From an uncultured Oscillospiraceae bacterium (lineage in GTDB: Bacteria; Bacillota; Clostridia; Oscillospirales; Oscillospiraceae): a stretch of 64,000 nt of DNA. The translations under genes and the position numbers were made by a program. Below are positions 52,807 through 61,522 of this stretch, piece by piece; positions within the stretch are counted from its first letter, which is position 1; every line of letters begins with the position of its first letter. The notes under the pieces are model-generated. The model searched no databases and had not been told where the DNA came from. It was given only the letters and a program-made list of their open reading frames with translations. Where the stretch lies: the NCBI GenBank assembly GCA_934589525.1, contig CAKTOB010000010.1, forward strand, positions 11,029 through 75,028, read 5' to 3'.

Positions 52807-54459
52807 TTAGGGTCGTGGCAGCATTTCTTCTGCACTTTTTAATGTAATTTCCGTAATACTGGTTCCGCCAATTATTCTGGCCAACTCTTGCTTCCGGCCT
52901 TCCCGGTCCAAGGGGGTCACTGTTGTGAAAGTTCTGCCGTCGTGTTCGGACTTGGCAATGAGCATATGGGTATCCGCCAAAGCTGCCAGCTGGGGCAGAT
53001 GGGTCACGCACAAAACCTGCTTGTGCTGCGCCAGCGCCCGGAGTTTTTCCGCGATCCGCTGGGCGGCTCTGCCGGAAACGCCGGTGTCCACCTCGTCAAA
53101 AATCAGGGTGTCCACCGCATCCTTTTCCGCCAGAACGTTTTTCATGGAGAGCATGATCCGGGCCAGCTCACCGCCGGAGGCCACCTTGCTCAAAGGCTTT
53201 AAGTCCTCACCAGCGTTGGCGGACAGATAAAAGGCCACCAGGTCCGCACCGTCGGCCCCCAGCTCCGTTTCCCGGAACCGGCACTGAAACTGCACCCGGG
53301 GCATATCCAGCTGCCGCAGCTCCGAAAGGATCTTTTCCGACAACAGGTTTCCCTTTTCCTGCCGGTCCTTCCGCAGTAGCATGGCCGCCTGCCAAGCGTC
53401 TTTTTCCTTGGCAGCCAGCTGCTTTTTCAGATGCTCCACCCGGTCGTCCGCAAACTCGATCTCGTCCAGTTCCTTCCGGGCGTTTTCCAGGTACTCCAGG
53501 ATCTCCTGGCAGGTGGTGCCGTATTTCCGGCGGAGTCTGTGAATGATGTCCAGCCGGGCCTCGATCTGTTCTAACTCGTCGGCGGAATAGCTCAGTTCCT
53601 CCAGTGCGTCCCGGACCTCGTCGGCAATGTCCTGGACCTGGTACTTGAGGTCCGTAAGCCGCTCCTGAAAGGCGGTATAGTCGTCACTGTATCGGGCGAT
53701 GCGGCTGAGGGCATAGGCCGCCTGGGCAAGCAGGGCCGCCGCGCCGTCAGAGTCATCGCCGCCCAAAAGGGATTCCGAGGCTTCTTCCAGGCCCTGGGAA
53801 AGCTTTTCGGAATTTTGCAGCAGCTTTCTGCGCTGCTCCAGCTCCTCGTCCTCCCCGGCCTTTAAATCCGCCTTTTCGATTTCCTCCACCTGATACTTGA
53901 GGGTCTCCATCCGGCGGAGCTTCTCCCCCTCGTCCATGGTCATCCGGTCGATTTCCCGGCGAAGGGCGCTGACAGCGGAGAATTTTTCCCGATAATCAAG
54001 CAGCAACGCCTCGTTATCCGCAAAGGCATCCAGAAAACGCAGGTGGTTTTCTTCGTCAAACAGAGTGGCAGAGTCATGCTGACCGTGAATGTTGATGAGC
54101 TGGAGGCCCAGCTTCTGCAAAATAGACACGGTCACCAGGGTGCCGTTTACCCGGCAGACGTTTTTTCCGTCCATGAAGATGTCCCGCTGGATCACGGTCT
54201 CTTCATCATAGTCTACACCATTCTCCCCAAACCAGGGAAGGGCCGGGACCTTGGTAAACACCGCCCGGACGGAGGCTTTGTTGGTTCCGGTCCGGATCAT
54301 ATCCCGGTAGGCCCGTTTGCCCAGAATGGCGGAGATGGCATCGATGACAATGGATTTGCCCGCACCGGTTTCGCCGGTGAGCACGTTAAAGCCCGGGTCA
54401 AAAGAGATGTCCGCCTGCTCAATGACCGCAATATTCTCAATGTGCAATAGGCTCAGCAA
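52807..54459 (-). CDS. recN: DNA repair protein RecN
   Basis: 550 residues, usual length. SMC-like: N-terminal Walker A GETGAGKS, long coiled-coil arms (about 160-380), C-terminal SGGELARIML signature, and Walker B TLIFDEVDTGVSG. It acts in double-strand break repair. TTG 54459 is the start, with AAAGGAGAG upstream and no better ATG. It is the last gene of the OLE-oapA-dxs-tlyA-nadK-argR-recN operon. Confidence 0.94.
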   Translation of the reverse strand: MLSLLHIENIAVIEQADISFDPGFNVLTGETGAGKSIVIDAISAILGKRAYRDMIRTGTNKASVRAVFTKVPALPWFGENGVDYDEETVIQRDIFMDGKNVCRVNGTLVTVSILQKLGLQLINIHGQHDSATLFDEENHLRFLDAFADNEALLLDYREKFSAVSALRREIDRMTMDEGEKLRRMETLKYQVEEIEKADLKAGEDEELEQRRKLLQNSEKLSQGLEEASESLLGGDDSDGAAALLAQAAYALSRIARYSDDYTAFQERLTDLKYQVQDIADEVRDALEELSYSADELEQIEARLDIIHRLRRKYGTTCQEILEYLENARKELDEIEFADDRVEHLKKQLAAKEKDAWQAAMLLRKDRQEKGNLLSEKILSELRQLDMPRVQFQCRFRETELGADGADLVAFYLSANAGEDLKPLSKVASGGELARIMLSMKNVLAEKDAVDTLIFDEVDTGVSGRAAQRIAEKLRALAQHKQVLCVTHLPQLAALADTHMLIAKSEHDGRTFTTVTPLDREGRKQELARIIGGTSITEITLKSAEEMLPRP

Positions 54460-54473
54460 GGTTCTCTCTCCTT

Positions 54474-54926
54474 TTAGCGGATCACCGCTTTGATCTCTCC
54501 GCTGAAGGCAGCCGCGGCGGCGGCATCCCGCATCACGATCATGACCGTGTCGTCACCGGCCAGGGTGCCCAGGACCACGCTGATCTTCATGGCGTCCAGA
54601 GCAGATCCTGCGGCGCTGGCAAGGCCCGGCAGGGTATGGATGACGATGAGATTTTCCGCATAGTCAATGCTGATGACGCATTCCCGGAAAATGGTATTGA
54701 GCCTATCGGAAAGGGCCGGAGGCACATCCTTTTCCGGCACGCTGTAGCGATAGGAGCCCAGACTGGTCAGCTCTTTGACGATGCGCAGCTCCTTAATGTC
54801 CCGGGAAATAGTGGCCTGGGTGCTGGTGAAGCCCTCTTCCTCCAAGGCCTTCAGCAGCTGCTCCTGGGTCTCCACGTTTGCGTTGGAGATGATCTCGATG
54901 ATCTTGGCCTGTCTTTTGGATTTCAT
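54474..54926 (-). CDS. argR: Arginine repressor/regulator ArgR
   Basis: 150 residues. N-terminal winged helix with TQEQLLKALEEEGF and TQATISRDIKEL (recognition helix), C-terminal arginine-binding oligomerisation domain ending in AGDDTVMIV. It represses arginine synthesis in response to arginine. It lies 14 bp before recN, the usual Firmicutes pairing. Confidence 0.94.
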   Translation of the reverse strand: MKSKRQAKIIEIISNANVETQEQLLKALEEEGFTSTQATISRDIKELRIVKELTSLGSYRYSVPEKDVPPALSDRLNTIFRECVISIDYAENLIVIHTLPGLASAAGSALDAMKISVVLGTLAGDDTVMIVMRDAAAAAAFSGEIKAVIR

Positions 54927-54938
54927 GGCAAGTTCCTC

Positions 54939-55802
54939 TTACTTCCTTTGAAATTTGGCATTCACCACATCATAAAAGCTGTGATCGTTCAGCTTCAGCA
55001 GCTTTGTTTCATATTTGGATTTGCGGATGGTCACCACGTCGCCCATATTGAGCCGCAGAGCCTTTCCCCCGTCTACGGAAAGGAAGGCGTTTCTCCGGGC
55101 GTTCTGAATCATGCGGACCGTAATCACCCGCCGGTCCGAGGTCACCACGCACCGGCTGCAAATATCATGGGCGCAGATGGGGGTAATGATCATATTCCGG
55201 GCATCCGGCTCAACAATAGGCCCTCCGGCGGAAAGATTATAAGCCGTGGAACCGCTGGGCGTGGAGATGATCACACCGTCGCCGCCGCATGTCAGGGCCT
55301 GCACACCGTCGCACTCCACGCTTAAATAGACGATACGGGCCACGGCTCCTTTGGTGACCACCACGTCATTGAGGCAAATATCGTGGAATATAATATCCCG
55401 GTCCCGCTGGACCGTTACATCCAGCATCATTCTGGGGTCTAAGCGATAGTCCCCCGTGGCGAGCTTTGGCAGCTGGCTGAGCTCCGCGCTTTCCAGTTCC
55501 GCCAGAAAACCCATGGTGCCGATGTTCACACCAAGAATGGGGATGCCCCGTTTGGTGGCCGCCTTGGCCGTATGCAAAATGGTACCGTCACCGCCAAAGC
55601 AAATCACCGCGTCGGCACTATTCAGCTCCCGCTCCAGCCGGGAAAAGCGCAGATCTTTGGGCAGCTCATAGCTCCGGTCTACATCAAAGGGCAGGCACAG
55701 ACTGACCCGAAGGCCCGCGTCCTTCAGAATCTGCATGGCGCTGCGCACCGTTTGAAAATTCCGATCCCGGTAAGGATTGGGGGTCAGAATCACGTTCTTC
55801 AT
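54939..55802 (-). CDS. nadK: NAD kinase
   Basis: 287 residues. The catalytic motif FGGDGTILHTA, the NIGTMGFLAE and GVIISTPSGSTAYNLSAGGPI stretches are conserved. It phosphorylates NAD to NADP. Its ATG overlaps the tlyA stop by 4 nt (ATGA), indicating translational coupling. AAGGAGCGG lies upstream. Confidence 0.94.
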   Translation of the reverse strand: MKNVILTPNPYRDRNFQTVRSAMQILKDAGLRVSLCLPFDVDRSYELPKDLRFSRLERELNSADAVICFGGDGTILHTAKAATKRGIPILGVNIGTMGFLAELESAELSQLPKLATGDYRLDPRMMLDVTVQRDRDIIFHDICLNDVVVTKGAVARIVYLSVECDGVQALTCGGDGVIISTPSGSTAYNLSAGGPIVEPDARNMIITPICAHDICSRCVVTSDRRVITVRMIQNARRNAFLSVDGGKALRLNMGDVVTIRKSKYETKLLKLNDHSFYDVVNAKFQRK

Positions 55803-56617
55803 AGGTCCGCTCCTTTATCAAGAGCGGCATGGGCCTGCTCCACCACGTCCCCGGTATCCGGGCGAATGCCCTGGGCATCGGGGTTCAGGCTCAGATGGCC
55901 CAAAAATTCAATATTGCCCTCCGGCCCCTTCACAGGAGAAAAGGTCAGACCCAGGATGCGAAAGCCCAGGCTGTCTGCCAGAGAGACAAACTCGTCCAGC
56001 ACCTCTTTATGGGTACTTTTCTCCCGGACGACCCCTTTTTTACCGACTTTTTCCCGTCCGGCCTCAAACTGGGGCTTGATCAGGCACAGCACCTGACCCG
56101 TGGGCTTCAAAAGCTTCTCAATGGCGGGCAGAACGATTTTCAGAGAAATAAAGCTCACGTCTACCACGGAAAGATCCAGGGGCTCCCCCAGCTGCTCCGG
56201 GGTCACATAGCGGATGTTGGTCTTTTCCATGACCACCACCCGGGGGTCGGAACGGATCTTCCAGTCCAACTGACCGTAGCCCACATCAATGGCAAAGACC
56301 TTGCTGGCCCCCTGCTGTAACAGACAATCTGTAAACCCGCCGGTAGAGGCACCGGAATCCGAGCATACAAAGCCCTCCGGCTTCACTCCGAAGTCCCGCA
56401 GGGCCTTTTCCAGCTTCAGGCCGCCCCGGCTTACATAGGGGCATACCGCCCCCCGGACCTCGATTGAAACCGACTCCTCATAGGAGGTGCCGGGCTTGTC
56501 CGCCTTCTGCCCGTCTACGTAGACGATTCCGCTCATAATAATGGCCTGGGCCTTGGTGCGGTTTTCCGCATAGCCCTGCTCCGTCAGAAGCACATCCAGC
56601 CGTTTTTTAATCTTCAT
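55799..56617 (-). CDS. tlyA: TlyA family rRNA (cytidine-2'-O)-methyltransferase (YqxC)
   Basis: 272 residues. N-terminal S4-like domain (RLDVLLTEQGYAENRTKAQ), then a Rossmann methyltransferase with DSGASTGGFTDCLLQQGA as SAM motif I and VDVSFISLKIVLP. It likely modifies ribosomal RNA and is in the same operon position as in other Firmicutes. GAGGGGTGACC precedes the ATG; the start overlaps the dxs stop by 11 nt. Confidence 0.9.
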   Translation of the reverse strand: MKIKKRLDVLLTEQGYAENRTKAQAIIMSGIVYVDGQKADKPGTSYEESVSIEVRGAVCPYVSRGGLKLEKALRDFGVKPEGFVCSDSGASTGGFTDCLLQQGASKVFAIDVGYGQLDWKIRSDPRVVVMEKTNIRYVTPEQLGEPLDLSVVDVSFISLKIVLPAIEKLLKPTGQVLCLIKPQFEAGREKVGKKGVVREKSTHKEVLDEFVSLADSLGFRILGLTFSPVKGPEGNIEFLGHLSLNPDAQGIRPDTGDVVEQAHAALDKGADL

Positions 56618-58490
56618 GTCGGGTCACCCCTCTTACAAATTCCGTGATCGATGCCGCGTCCAGGCCGCAGAGTCCATAGAGCTTTTCCTGGGAGCCATGG
56701 GGTACAAAATCCGGCCCCAGATCAATGCCGCTGACCATTCGCTCCGGGTCCAGGGCCCGAAGCGCCCAGGCCAGACGCTCCCGAATGCCGCTGCCGGTAC
56801 AGGTCTCCTCGATGACCACAACAGGGCCTGCGCCCGCCTTTAAAATCTGCTCGGCGGGAAATCTGCTCAGGTCCATCAGCCGCAGAACGGCCGCCTGGAT
56901 CCCCTGCCGCTCCAGCATCTGGGCGCTTTCCAGAACATTGTTGATCAGGCTCCCATAGGTCACCAGGGTCACATCACTGCCGGAACGGTGGCAGCAGAGA
57001 TTCCCCTGATGGATGTCCATGGTCTCCTGCCAGGCAGAGCCCGTATAGGCCCCCTGGCCCCCTCGGGGATAGCGCACGGCCACAGGGCCGTCGTAGACTT
57101 CAATGGCCCAGCGCAGCATATCCCGCTGCTCCGCAAGGCTCGCCGGGCTCAAAATCAGCATACCCGGCATCTGGCCCAGGAAGCCCACATCGAATACGCC
57201 GTGATGGGTGGGGCCGTCGTCTCCTACCAGCCCGGCCCGGTCAATGGCCAGCACCACATGCAAGTGGAGCATAGCCACGTCCTGCATCAGTTGGTCATAA
57301 GAGCGCTGCAAAAAGGTGGAATAAAGGGCCACCACCGGGATCATGCCCTGCTTCGCAAGGCCCCCCGCCATGGATACGGCGTGTTCCTCCGCAATACCCA
57401 CGTCAAAGGTCCGCTCCGGGAACCGGCGCATAAACTCTGTAAGCCCCGTGCCGGAGGACATGGCCGCGGTAATGGCACAGATCCTGCTGTCTCTGGAGGC
57501 CAGGTCCACCATGGTCTGGCCAAAGGAGCCGGAATAGGTGGGCACATTGGAGCCCAGACTCTTGCCCGTCACCGGGTCAAATTTCCCGATGCCATGGAAC
57601 CTGGTGGGGTCCTCCTGGGCGGGAGGATAGCCGCAGCCCTTCTTGGTGATCACATGGACCAGCACCGGCTCCCGCATTTCTTTAGCGGAATTGATCAGGG
57701 CCGTGATTCCGGGCAAATCATGTCCGTCCGCCGGGCCCAAATAGGTAATGCCCATATTTTCAAACATGGTGCCGGGCATCAGCATCCGTTTCAGGCGGTT
57801 CTTCACATGGGAGGTAGCCTTATAGACGGCATTGCCTCCGGGTATTTTTTTCAAAACGGTCCGATAGTACCGCTTGGCGTGAAGGTAATTCTGACTGCTG
57901 CGGACCCGGGACAGGTGCCGGGACAGGCCGCCGATGGACTTGCTGATGGACATTTCATTGTCATTGAGAATGACCACCATGGGCTCCTTGCTGACCGCCA
58001 GATCGTTGAGGGCCTCATAGATCATCCCCCCGGTGGCAGCGCCGTCTCCCACCACGGCCACCACATTGTAGTCCTGGTTCAAAAGGGTCCGGGCCCGGGC
58101 CATGCCCAGGGCGATGGAGACGGAGCTGGAAGCGTGACCTGCCACAAAGGCATCGGTGACACTTTCCGAGGGCTTTGGAAAGCCGGAAAGGCCGCCATAC
58201 TGCCGCAGGCTGGGAAAATCCGCCTGGCGACCTGTCAGCAGCTTATGGACATAAGACTGATGACCGACATCAAAAACCAGGCGGTCCTTCCGTGTATTAT
58301 ATACGGTTTCAATGGCAACAGAAAGCTCTACAACGCCCAGGTTTCCGGCCAAATGGCCCCCGGTCTTTGCCACATTTTCAATCAAAAACTCCCGGATCTC
58401 CCGGCACAGGCAAGCCTTTTGCGGCTCGGTAAGGTTCAGCAGATCCTGCTGGCAATGAATATCCTGTAAGATCCCCACAGCACACTTCAT
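56607..58490 (-). CDS. dxs: 1-deoxy-D-xylulose-5-phosphate synthase
   Basis: About 627 residues. Thiamine diphosphate site GDGAATGGMIYEALNDL..ILNDN, GGHLAGNLGVVEL at the N-terminus with the FDVGHQSYVHK motif, and HDGPTHHG-like DDGPTHHGVFD in the C-terminal half. It makes the first intermediate of non-mevalonate isoprenoid synthesis. ATG 58490 overlaps the oapA stop (ATGA). The ribosome site there is adjacent, so coupling or a GTG start at 58478 is possible; the N-terminus is uncertain by a few residues. Confidence 0.93.
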   Translation of the reverse strand: MKCAVGILQDIHCQQDLLNLTEPQKACLCREIREFLIENVAKTGGHLAGNLGVVELSVAIETVYNTRKDRLVFDVGHQSYVHKLLTGRQADFPSLRQYGGLSGFPKPSESVTDAFVAGHASSSVSIALGMARARTLLNQDYNVVAVVGDGAATGGMIYEALNDLAVSKEPMVVILNDNEMSISKSIGGLSRHLSRVRSSQNYLHAKRYYRTVLKKIPGGNAVYKATSHVKNRLKRMLMPGTMFENMGITYLGPADGHDLPGITALINSAKEMREPVLVHVITKKGCGYPPAQEDPTRFHGIGKFDPVTGKSLGSNVPTYSGSFGQTMVDLASRDSRICAITAAMSSGTGLTEFMRRFPERTFDVGIAEEHAVSMAGGLAKQGMIPVVALYSTFLQRSYDQLMQDVAMLHLHVVLAIDRAGLVGDDGPTHHGVFDVGFLGQMPGMLILSPASLAEQRDMLRWAIEVYDGPVAVRYPRGGQGAYTGSAWQETMDIHQGNLCCHRSGSDVTLVTYGSLINNVLESAQMLERQGIQAAVLRLMDLSRFPAEQILKAGAGPVVVIEETCTGSGIRERLAWALRALDPERMVSGIDLGPDFVPHGSQEKLYGLCGLDAASITEFVRGVTRHED

Positions 58491-59086
58491 CCTTTTTTCT
58501 TTGTTATCTTTTTCCGCGGCCAGTTTTTCCACCGGTCAAAGGTCGCCAGTATTCTTCCCACCAGGAATACGATTTCCGTGCAGGAGTTCATGGCCACGGT
58601 TTTTCCAATGGCTTTTCCGCCGACGGTAAGCCCGGCAACCAGGGCGGACATTCCCAGGCTCACCAGCTGAGGCCAGGAAAAATCCAGGTACACAATGGCT
58701 CTGGCCGCAATGGTTGCCGAGGCCGCACCGGAAACAACGCCGCAGATGTCCCCCACCACATCGTTGCAGATGGAGCTGACCTTCTCGGCATTGCGCAAAA
58801 GTCGAATTGCTTCCCTGGCCCCGGAAACCCGCCGGGATGCCATGGAATGAAAGGGTTTTTCATCGGCGGAGGTCACCGCCACGCCTACAATATCAAATAC
58901 AATACCCACAGCCACAATGACCAGCAAAATCAAAAAAGCCACTGCCATGGAGCTGCGGTCCATTACTTCACCGGACACAAAGCTGATGGTAGCGGAGACG
59001 GCGATGGTCACCAGAAAAATGGTAAGAGCCCATCGAAGCGCCTGTTTTTGCTGCCTTTTGCTACTGTCCCCATCGGTTTTTGACAC
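58487..59086 (-). CDS. oapA: OLE-associated protein A (OapA)-like membrane protein
   Basis: 199 residues, four predicted membrane segments (about 20-40, 45-70, 105-130, 135-160), basic at both ends (RQQKQALRW and RKKITKKKG). Motifs such as SADEKPFHSMASRR and EKVSSICNDVVGDICG are conserved-looking. Length, topology and place directly after an untranslated 630-nt transcript and before dxs match OapA, the membrane partner of OLE RNA. Start is GTG 59086, with GGGGAG 7 nt upstream. Similar proteins are sometimes annotated as CorB-like transporters; I consider OapA the better call because of the context. Confidence 0.8.
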   Translation of the reverse strand: MSKTDGDSSKRQQKQALRWALTIFLVTIAVSATISFVSGEVMDRSSMAVAFLILLVIVAVGIVFDIVGVAVTSADEKPFHSMASRRVSGAREAIRLLRNAEKVSSICNDVVGDICGVVSGAASATIAARAIVYLDFSWPQLVSLGMSALVAGLTVGGKAIGKTVAMNSCTEIVFLVGRILATFDRWKNWPRKKITKKKG

Positions 59087-59104
59087 AGGTATTCTCCCCT
59101 ATTA

Positions 59105-59732
59105 TGTTTATAAATAAAATGACGGCAGCAGACAGGATAAATCTTACGGCTTAGGTCGGGTTTGTTTTCCCCAATGGAAACCTGCCGTTGCCGCGCAGGC
59201 CGTTTCCGTTTCATTCCATTGCGTCCGTGTCGCCAGCGGACGTACCCGATTGCCACTTAGTCCGTACCGCAATCTCCTGTCTGCCCAGTTACGACAGCCT
59301 AGGTGTTTTCCACAGCAGAGAAAACCGAGGTCTTAGCCTCTTTTGCAAATATGGTTTCCAGAAGCGATATCGGCAGCTCCCATGGCCACGGAAGCCGGCC
59401 GCCTGATCTTCTTTCCCCTCATATTCACTCAAGGCAGGCTACGCTGCACGCAGCAACACGATTCTGTGCACTGCCTTGCAGGTTCTATTCCTGGCTCGTA
59501 CGCGAGCGGGCCTCGCTAGAGGATCTGTCCGTCGTCGCACAATACCAGGTCTCCACGGAAAACGGGTCGTATGCTCCATGCCATTGGAGCGCGCCCGGAA
59601 TCCTTAACCCCCAGCATCCACCCTAAACTGGGCGTAAAAAGCAGACACCAGGGACTTCACCGATGTGCCCTTCAAAGGATTTTTAGGCCCTTCCTGGAAA
59701 ACGGTCACTCTGACTAGGATACTGCGCCGTCA
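59105..59732 (-). ncRNA. OLE RNA (ornate, large, extremophilic RNA), approximate limits
   Basis: A gene-free region of about 630 nt behind its own promoter (59739-59767) and in front of oapA-dxs-tlyA-nadK-argR-recN, which is the known gene order around OLE RNA, whose length is about 610 nt. No plausible reading frame exists. Internal pairings support structure: 59128-59137 (TCCTGTCTGC on the RNA) with 59275-59284 (GCAGACAGGA), a perfect 10-bp helix, and a GCTCCA/TGGAGC hairpin near 59570-59590. I could not check the sequence against the family model. OLE binds OapA at the membrane and supports tolerance of cold, alcohol and other stress in Bacillus halodurans. Confidence 0.8.
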
Positions 59733-59738
59733 GGGTAC

Positions 59739-59767
59739 ATTCTATCACAAATGAATAGAATATACAA
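59739..59767 (-). promoter_or_regulatory. Promoter of OLE RNA operon
   Basis: TTGTAT (59762-59767), 17-bp spacer, TAGAAT (59739-59744), preceded by TGA. Predicted start near 59732. Confidence 0.7.
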
Positions 59768-59839
59768 GTATAATTTGAATTTCTGTATATTTTCAACAGT
59801 TTATTCGTGCGGCAAGCCGGAATGGAGACTTTTTTTCAG

Positions 59840-60316
59840 TCAAAATTCTCGTCTGTTCAGAAACCAATCCTCAATAATGTCCCGGTGGGTAACAGCCAGA
59901 GGCAGCTCCCTTACCTCGGCCCGGGTAAAAAAGCGCAGCTCCCGAGACTCCTTGCTTTTATGAAGGACGGGTTCCTCCGTAAATTCATAGCCATAGAGCA
60001 CAATGACCATCCGCCATACGCTGCCGTCTTTGTAGGCTGCAATGCGGCCTGGGTCTCCGTAAACCTGGAGCTTCTGAAAGGCCTGGGGCGGGATGCGCAG
60101 CCCCAGCTCCTCATAAACCTCCCGAACGATGGCCTGCCGCCCGGTTTCCTGTTTTTTGGCACCGCCGCCGATCAGCCCCCAGACCGGTGCGTCCACCCGG
60201 CGCTCCAACAGCAGCTTGTCCTGCCAAAGCAGTATTGCGTTTGCCCCCAAATGGGCCCCCTGGGTGGTCTTGGGGGCGTTTTTCGGGTCTCCGCAATAAA
60301 ATGTTACGATCGCCAT
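59840..60316 (-). CDS. NUDIX hydrolase
   Basis: 158 residues. The Nudix box G-x5-E-x7-REVYEELGL is complete (about residues 50-72), so it should hydrolyse a nucleoside diphosphate-linked substrate using Mg2+. Substrate is not determinable; an 8-oxo-dGTP or ADP-ribose role is possible. ATG 60316 follows GGGGAG at 10 nt, and TGG-TAGAAT lies near 60349. It lies upstream of the OLE operon on the same strand; the OLE promoter is separate. Confidence 0.87.
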   Translation of the reverse strand: MAIVTFYCGDPKNAPKTTQGAHLGANAILLWQDKLLLERRVDAPVWGLIGGGAKKQETGRQAIVREVYEELGLRIPPQAFQKLQVYGDPGRIAAYKDGSVWRMVIVLYGYEFTEEPVLHKSKESRELRFFTRAEVRELPLAVTHRDIIEDWFLNRREF

Positions 60317-60426
60317 AAGTCCGCTTCTCCCCTTTTTGTTTTTATTCTACCATATTTGCTCACAAAAAGAAATATACAGATGGCATACACTTCAATAATT
60401 TTTCAGTTTTCTACTTTACGCAAAAA

Positions 60427-60446
60427 TCCCCCGCCGAAGCGGAGGA
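60427..60446 (-). terminator. Terminator left by the decayed M20 gene
   Basis: TCCCCCGC/GCGGAGGA stem with a CGAA loop, followed on minus by TTTTTGCG; it sits 40 bp after the stop of the M20 remnant. Confidence 0.65.
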
Positions 60447-60485
60447 TCTTTGGTATTTTCAGTTGTCCTTCAAAGCCATGGTGCT

Positions 60486-60680
60486 TCAGGCCTGGGGGTA
60501 ATTCCGAAGCAGCGCCTTATAGAAGTCCACCGCCAGATGGAGCTTGTCCAGGCTGATATTCTCGTTTTCTCCGTGAACAGAGGCATATTGCTGCTTGTCA
60601 ATATCAATGGGCGCAAAGCGGCATGGGCGCTCAATAATGCCCCTACCGCCACAGAATATGGAATTGCTGGACCCTTCCCT
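60486..60680 (-). pseudogene. C-terminal remnant of an M20 family peptidase (CPS1-like)
   Basis: A frame of about 63 codons ends at TGA 60486-60488. Its last part (ERPCRFAPIDIDKQQ, ASVHGENENISLD, AVDFYKALLRNYPQA) matches the end of M20 peptidases, where the HGxNE motif precedes the last helix. No catalytic domain, start codon or ribosome site is present, and the ogt stop codon (60681-60683) lies in the same frame just upstream. The call rests on the short HGENE region, so the family is likely but not certain. Confidence 0.6.
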
Positions 60681-61202
60681 TCAGCACTGTCTATGACCGG
60701 AGGACGCGGCTCCCGCCTGTTCCAATTCCAGCAGCTTCCGTTTCCGCCCGATTCCCCCGGCGTAGCCGGTCAGGCTCCCATGGGCCCCCACCACCCGGTG
60801 GCAGGGGATCAATACGGAAATGGGATTGTGTCCCACCGCCCCGCCGACGGCTTGGGGAGACATCCTGCTTACCCCCAGCTTCCGGGCCAGTTGCCGCGCG
60901 ATTGAACCATAGGTTTCGGTCTGCCCGTAAGGGATCTTCAAAAGGTGCTCCCAGACACTTTTTTGAAACGTCGAACCGGCCGGATGCAGCGGCGGCAGAA
61001 AACCGGGGTCTTTCCCGGAAAAGTAAATATCCAGCCATTCCTTCGTTTCAAGAAGAATCGGGGTCTCCCGCTCCATGTGTTCAGCCGGAATATTTGCGGC
61101 GAAATACTTCGCCCCCTCAAACCACACCCCGGTGAGACCGATTTCATCCGCCGACAAAAGCATAATGCCCAGAGGGGACGTATAATGCTGTGTAAAAGTC
61201 AT
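60681..61202 (-). CDS. ogt: Methylated-DNA-[protein]-cysteine S-methyltransferase
   Basis: 173 residues from ATG 61202 (GAGGTG upstream). The active site IPCHRVV and the GAHGSLTGYAGGI region are intact, with FQKSVWEHLLKIPYGQTETYGSIA as DNA-binding helix; an N-terminal domain precedes it. It repairs O6-alkylguanine by transferring the alkyl group to its own Cys. The last residues (AGAASSGHRQC) run into the M20 remnant and may be a changed C-terminus. Confidence 0.92.
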   Translation of the reverse strand: MTFTQHYTSPLGIMLLSADEIGLTGVWFEGAKYFAANIPAEHMERETPILLETKEWLDIYFSGKDPGFLPPLHPAGSTFQKSVWEHLLKIPYGQTETYGSIARQLARKLGVSRMSPQAVGGAVGHNPISVLIPCHRVVGAHGSLTGYAGGIGRKRKLLELEQAGAASSGHRQC

Positions 61203-61212
61203 TGTATGCACC

Positions 61213-61326
61213 TCACAGAAGATTGGTAGACGGGAAATGCTGATGCAGGCGGTAAAGATAGGGGGTTTTTGCGGTATCAACGGTCAGATACCCTTTCTGA
61301 ACCAGGCTGTTCAGGACCGTTCTTAA
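61213..61326 (-). pseudogene. Short remnant resembling a winged-helix C-terminus
   Basis: An open frame of about 38 codons between a TGA at 61327-61329 and a TGA at 61213-61215, without start codon or ribosome site. It reads like the end of a winged-helix DNA-binding protein (LRTVLNSLVQKGYLTVD, then TPYLYRL). It precedes ogt, whose ribosome site uses its last codons. With the promoter and a gap up to 61522, this 320-bp stretch holds no complete gene. The family is a guess. Confidence 0.35.
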
Positions 61327-61413
61327 TCAGCACTTCCCTAGTTTGATTGTTTATATTCTACCATTCCAAAAGGACGATTGCAAGGCAAAATCGCTCCATT
61401 TGTCATTCGCTTG

Positions 61414-61442
61414 TTGCGCGGTTCCCGCTTCCATGATAGAAT
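61414..61442 (+). promoter_or_regulatory. Promoter of the ECF sigma-anti-sigma operon
   Basis: TTGCGC (61414-61419), 17-bp spacer, TAGAAT (61437-61442). Looks sigma-A-like rather than ECF-type; no GAACTT-like box is seen. Confidence 0.65.
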
Positions 61443-61522
61443 TTTTGTAAAGAGATGAATCCTTTTATCCCCCGTTTGCGACTAAATCAGTAGAGGGCCC
61501 TAAATTGTAAGGAGGGATTTAC

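Noticed and set aside
59188-59626. Small plus-strand frames within the OLE region
   Set aside because: Short, no ribosome site, and opposite a structured RNA with conserved context.
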